From Bacteroidetes bacterium GWF2_43_63 (GTDB lineage Bacteria; Bacteroidota; Bacteroidia; Bacteroidales; DTU049): 64,000 bases of DNA. Shown here in pieces: positions 61,534-64,000 of the stretch. The stretch spans positions 1 through 64,000 of the forward strand of contig MEOQ01000020.1 in the NCBI GenBank assembly GCA_001769275.1. The letters are read 5' to 3'. The translations under genes and the position numbers were made by a program. How positions within the stretch are numbered: position 1 is the first letter of the stretch; each line of letters begins with the position of its first letter. The notes below the pieces were generated by a model. The model was not told the DNA's origin and did no database searches. It saw nothing but the letters and a program-made list of their open reading frames with translations.

Positions 61534-63261
61534 TCAAGAGCTATGGGCTAAAGGTAAAATAATTCTGAAAACACTCCCTTCTGACGATGTAGAAGCCAGA
61601 TGAATATTGCTGTTCATTTTTTTCAGCAATTCAGCGGAAATAAACAAACCAAATCCGCCTCCACGCGAAGGCGCATCGGGAGCCATTTCCCCGAATAAGC
61701 GAGCGGCGACTTCATCCTTAATCCCAGGACCCTGATCGCGTATATCAACAAAACAACTGCTATTTTCGGTAGTAACGCAGACAGATATTTCATTGCCGGC
61801 ATTGGAGAATTTTACTGCGTTCGATAAAACATTGCGAAATGCAATATGCAGCAATCCCCGATCGGTCATCACATTTATTTTTTCAGGGATATCCGTTTTC
61901 AGTAATATCTGCTTTTCATTCATTGCGCCATGACAGTCAGCAACAGCTTCATGAATGCAATCCGACAGAAGTACCGGAGCTGTTACTACTTTTGCACCAC
62001 TTTGTTGTGTAAGAGACCAGTGCAACAACCCGCGCAACATGTTTTGCAACTCGGTTGCTGAGATTTCAATATCGTTCAGATATTTCTTGATTTCCTGCGG
62101 CGGAAGCTTATCAACAGCCGTATTCAGCGCAGAAGTAATTCGACTGAAAGAAGTGACAGGCGAACGCAGATCGTGCGAAATAATAGCAAATAAGCGGTCT
62201 TTGAAAGCATTGACTTCTTCAAGTTGCTTGTTTTTCTCATCCAGCAGGCGATTAATTTTTTTACGTGTACTAATTCTGTACACAAAAAACAATGCTATCA
62301 CAACCGCAAAAACAAACAGGAAAATAAGGATATTTCTGGTATTGCGTATTGATTTTATGCGGCTTTCCTTTTGCAGCAAATCGGTTTTTTGCTCCTGTAT
62401 TTTACGTTCTTTTTCCGAAGTCTGGTAAAGAGCTTCATACTTTACCATGGATTCGTTTTTTTGCTGATTAAAAATAGAATCATTGTATCGGATATACAAC
62501 AATTGATTTTCATAGGCCTGTTTCCAGTCACCCATCATGGCATAGGTTTCACCAAGGTTTTTGTACCCCTGCCTGAGCTGATTGATCAGCCCGCTGCTGT
62601 CGGCAAGTTCAATTCCGCGGCTGACATATTGAATGGCTTTACTATGATTTTTCTGAGCATTGAAAAGAGCTCCCAGATTGATGTACATGAAAGATTCGGC
62701 ATCGGTATTTCCGGCCAGCCTGTAATATTTCAACGACTGCTCGGCATAAAATGCCACCGAATCAAGATTTTGCTCAACATAAAACATCGCTGCAAAGCCA
62801 TTGTACACATCGGCAAGGCCGGGGTAATAATTATTTTTCCTGAAAACAGCCACGGACAGACTATACTTCTCGCGGGCAAAATCCATTTTCCCCTCATCCA
62901 CATCGAGCGACCCCAATTTGTAATACTGATCGCCAATATTGATAGTGTCGCGCAACTGTCTGTATATTACCAACGCTTGTTCATAATAGGATCGGGATTT
63001 TTTCAGATCGCCAATGCGCATATAATCTGTTGCTATTCCATTATTGGCTGCAGCAAGCATTGCTTCATTACCCATCTTTTTTGCTAAGGCAAGAACTGTG
63101 AAATCAAGATTCAGAGCTTTGTCATAAGCCCCATTGCGGCGCTCTTCGGCGGCCTGTTCAAGCAATGAATCAAGCGCAGCATCATTCTGTCCAGTTCCGG
63201 CAAACGAAAATATGATTGTCAACCATACTGCAAAAACAATCCTGTTTATCAGCTTTGTCAT
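61534..63261 (-). CDS. TPR-containing sensor histidine kinase
   Basis: The 575-residue product has a signal-like first helix, a periplasmic array of about five tetratricopeptide repeats (about residues 40-260; MGDLKKSRSYYEQALVIYR-like units), a membrane helix (about 310-330; NILIFLFVFAVVIALFFVYRI), a HisKA domain with H in FAIISHDLRSPVTSF (about 365) and an ATPase domain with N box NVLSNAVKFS, G1 IRDQGPGIKDE and G2 GGGFGLFIS. It phosphorylates the partner regulator encoded next. ATG at 63273 would add four residues and is also possible. A promoter with TTG at 63312-63314, a 22-base spacer and TATATTTG at 63282-63289 drives it. Confidence 0.92.
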   Translation of the reverse strand: MTKLINRIVFAVWLTIIFSFAGTGQNDAALDSLLEQAAEERRNGAYDKALNLDFTVLALAKKMGNEAMLAAANNGIATDYMRIGDLKKSRSYYEQALVIYRQLRDTINIGDQYYKLGSLDVDEGKMDFAREKYSLSVAVFRKNNYYPGLADVYNGFAAMFYVEQNLDSVAFYAEQSLKYYRLAGNTDAESFMYINLGALFNAQKNHSKAIQYVSRGIELADSSGLINQLRQGYKNLGETYAMMGDWKQAYENQLLYIRYNDSIFNQQKNESMVKYEALYQTSEKERKIQEQKTDLLQKESRIKSIRNTRNILIFLFVFAVVIALFFVYRISTRKKINRLLDEKNKQLEEVNAFKDRLFAIISHDLRSPVTSFSRITSALNTAVDKLPPQEIKKYLNDIEISATELQNMLRGLLHWSLTQQSGAKVVTAPVLLSDCIHEAVADCHGAMNEKQILLKTDIPEKINVMTDRGLLHIAFRNVLSNAVKFSNAGNEISVCVTTENSSCFVDIRDQGPGIKDEVAARLFGEMAPDAPSRGGGFGLFISAELLKKMNSNIHLASTSSEGSVFRIILPLAHSS

Positions 63262-63281
63262 ATATAAGGGCAACTATCTGG

Positions 63282-63314
63282 CAAATATAACATAATTGTT
63301 AAACCAACATCCAA
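63282..63314 (-). promoter_or_regulatory. Promoter of the two-component pair
   Basis: Reading leftward: TTG (63314-63312), a 22-base spacer, then TATATTTG (63289-63282), matching the Bacteroidota -33/-7 consensus at the wide end of spacing. A further AATTGTTAAA box, like those at 5539 and 5582, lies between them. Confidence 0.6.
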
Positions 63315-63330
63315 ATTTAACAGCCCGGAA

Positions 63331-63369
63331 TATAAAACCGGAATCTTCTGCCTAAACAAAAGACTCCGG
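63331..63369 (-). terminator. Terminator of the partial cargo gene
   Basis: CCGGAATCTT (63338-63347) pairs with AAGACTCCGG (63360-63369), with one G-U pair, around a 12-base loop. On the minus strand TTTTATATTC follows. It lies 21 bases past the stop of the gene ending at 63390. Confidence 0.75.
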
Positions 63370-63389
63370 TCCAAAATTATCAAAATCAA

Positions 63390-64000
63390 CTATTTTTTGA
63401 TGAACTGTCCGGTTTTGACGGCATCAGCGTCTGAACATTGAATAAAATAATTTCCCGGTGCCAGTGAACTGATTTCAATTGTTTCATGAGATTTATATCC
63501 CGACTGAACCAATCGTCCTGACTGATCAAAAATATTATACCAATGGCTTCTGTCTTCATCAATACGAATAAAATCATCGGCCGGATTCGGATAAATGATC
63601 AATGTGTTTTCAGGTTCTGATTCCCGGCTTTCAAATCCAACACTTTGCAACTCGCCACGATAAAGAATCGCGCTGTTGTAACCAACCGCATACATTTTGC
63701 CCGAGGTCGTTTTCGTCAGATCTCCAAGCAGCCACCAGGTGTGATGCTCCATCTGATTCCAGTTTTGTCCATAATCAGTCGAATAAGCAATCAATCCCTC
63801 CATTCCGCAGGCAAACACTGTATCTGCCGAAGGACAATACAACCGGGATATCCCCAATGTCATGTTGGTTACTGATTCTGACCAGGAAAGGCCTCCATCG
63901 GATGAATACAGAAAACCTTCGTTATTCGTTCCCACAACTACATGCAAGCTATCAATGAAACAAACTGCTTTCAGATACATGCTGGTACCGGACGCAATAC
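63390..64000 (-). CDS. T9SS type A cargo with propeller repeats, partial
   Basis: The reading frame is open to the window edge, so the N-terminal part and start codon are missing. The visible 203 residues carry Ycf48/BNR-like beta-propeller repeats (YLKAVCFIDSLHVVVGTNNE, GFLYSSDGGLSWSESV, MEGLIAYSTDYGQNWNQM) and a C-terminal type A sorting domain (about the last 75 residues; IIYPNPADDFIRIDEDRSHW to VKTGQFIKK). It is a secreted type IX cargo. A terminator follows at 63331-63369. The full-length function cannot be judged from this part. Confidence 0.85.
   Translation of the reverse strand, partial: IASGTSMYLKAVCFIDSLHVVVGTNNEGFLYSSDGGLSWSESVTNMTLGISRLYCPSADTVFACGMEGLIAYSTDYGQNWNQMEHHTWWLLGDLTKTTSGKMYAVGYNSAILYRGELQSVGFESRESEPENTLIIYPNPADDFIRIDEDRSHWYNIFDQSGRLVQSGYKSHETIEISSLAPGNYFIQCSDADAVKTGQFIKK

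Overview
This window is chromosomal DNA from a member of the Bacteroidota, probably an uncultured or environmental lineage. The support is consistent. Several secreted proteins end in type IX secretion sorting domains (type A and type B), and there is a PorP/SprF-like outer-membrane protein. A TonB-dependent receptor carries an N-terminal CarboxypepD_reg-like domain. L33 is followed by a DUF4295 protein. The ATP synthase epsilon subunit is short and sits in a detached atpD-atpC pair. Many genes are preceded by the Bacteroidota -7 promoter box TAnnTTTG. The species cannot be named from sequence alone. No tRNA, rRNA, CRISPR array or prophage is visible.

Layout. 1-1.2 kb: an IS1595-type transposase gene. 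1.2-12.4 kb: envelope genes, namely a lipoprotein, a type IX secretion trio (type B cargo, PorP/SprF, PD40 protein), two tandem 7-helix membrane proteins, an HD-domain protein, and a two-gene unit with a beta-helix protein and a type A cargo. 12.6-22.4 kb: housekeeping genes rpmG, DUF4295, murB, rseC-like, folD, ffh, a periplasmic glutathione peroxidase, typA, an MscS-type channel and a C1B peptidase. 22.5-33.3 kb: a small basic protein, lipoproteins, an alkaline phosphatase, an ECF sigma cassette with a barrel-less TonB plug protein, a CNNM/CBS protein and a serine hydrolase. 33.5-40.9 kb: ychF, a putative porin, a TonB receptor with a partner lipoprotein, and an outer-membrane protein with a strong terminator. 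41.2-44.1 kb: cysCDN. 44.2-48.2 kb: a second ECF sigma cassette containing an inner-membrane/outer-membrane-barrel fusion and a type IX cargo. 48.6-50.7 kb: a small exported protein and atpDC. 51-53.3 kb: a radical SAM/SPASM enzyme with a partner lipoprotein, then a RhuM/PLD-like protein. 54-60.9 kb: gamma carbonic anhydrase, an exported coiled-coil protein, surE, a small membrane protein, lpxB, a SpoIID-like protein and comEC. 60.9-64 kb: a response regulator and TPR histidine kinase pair, and the 3' part of a type IX cargo gene cut by the window edge.

How the genes work together. The dominant theme is envelope biogenesis and sensing: type IX cargo with dedicated partners, two ECF sigma circuits tied to envelope proteins, lipid A synthesis (lpxB), peptidoglycan (murB, SpoIID), and receptors and porins. 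The best candidates for undescribed biology are the radical SAM/lipoprotein pair (50973-52406), the sigma/barrel-fusion/cargo operon (44901-48230) and the plug-only sigma operon (26501-30145).

The intergenic DNA is unusually structured. It holds REP-like nested palindromes with compensatory changes (26285-26339, 54639-54699), a 51-base symmetric stem-loop (53844-53894), a two-copy element with exactly conserved 43-base spacing (1728, 48304), and several families of short word-like repeats that recur between unrelated genes.
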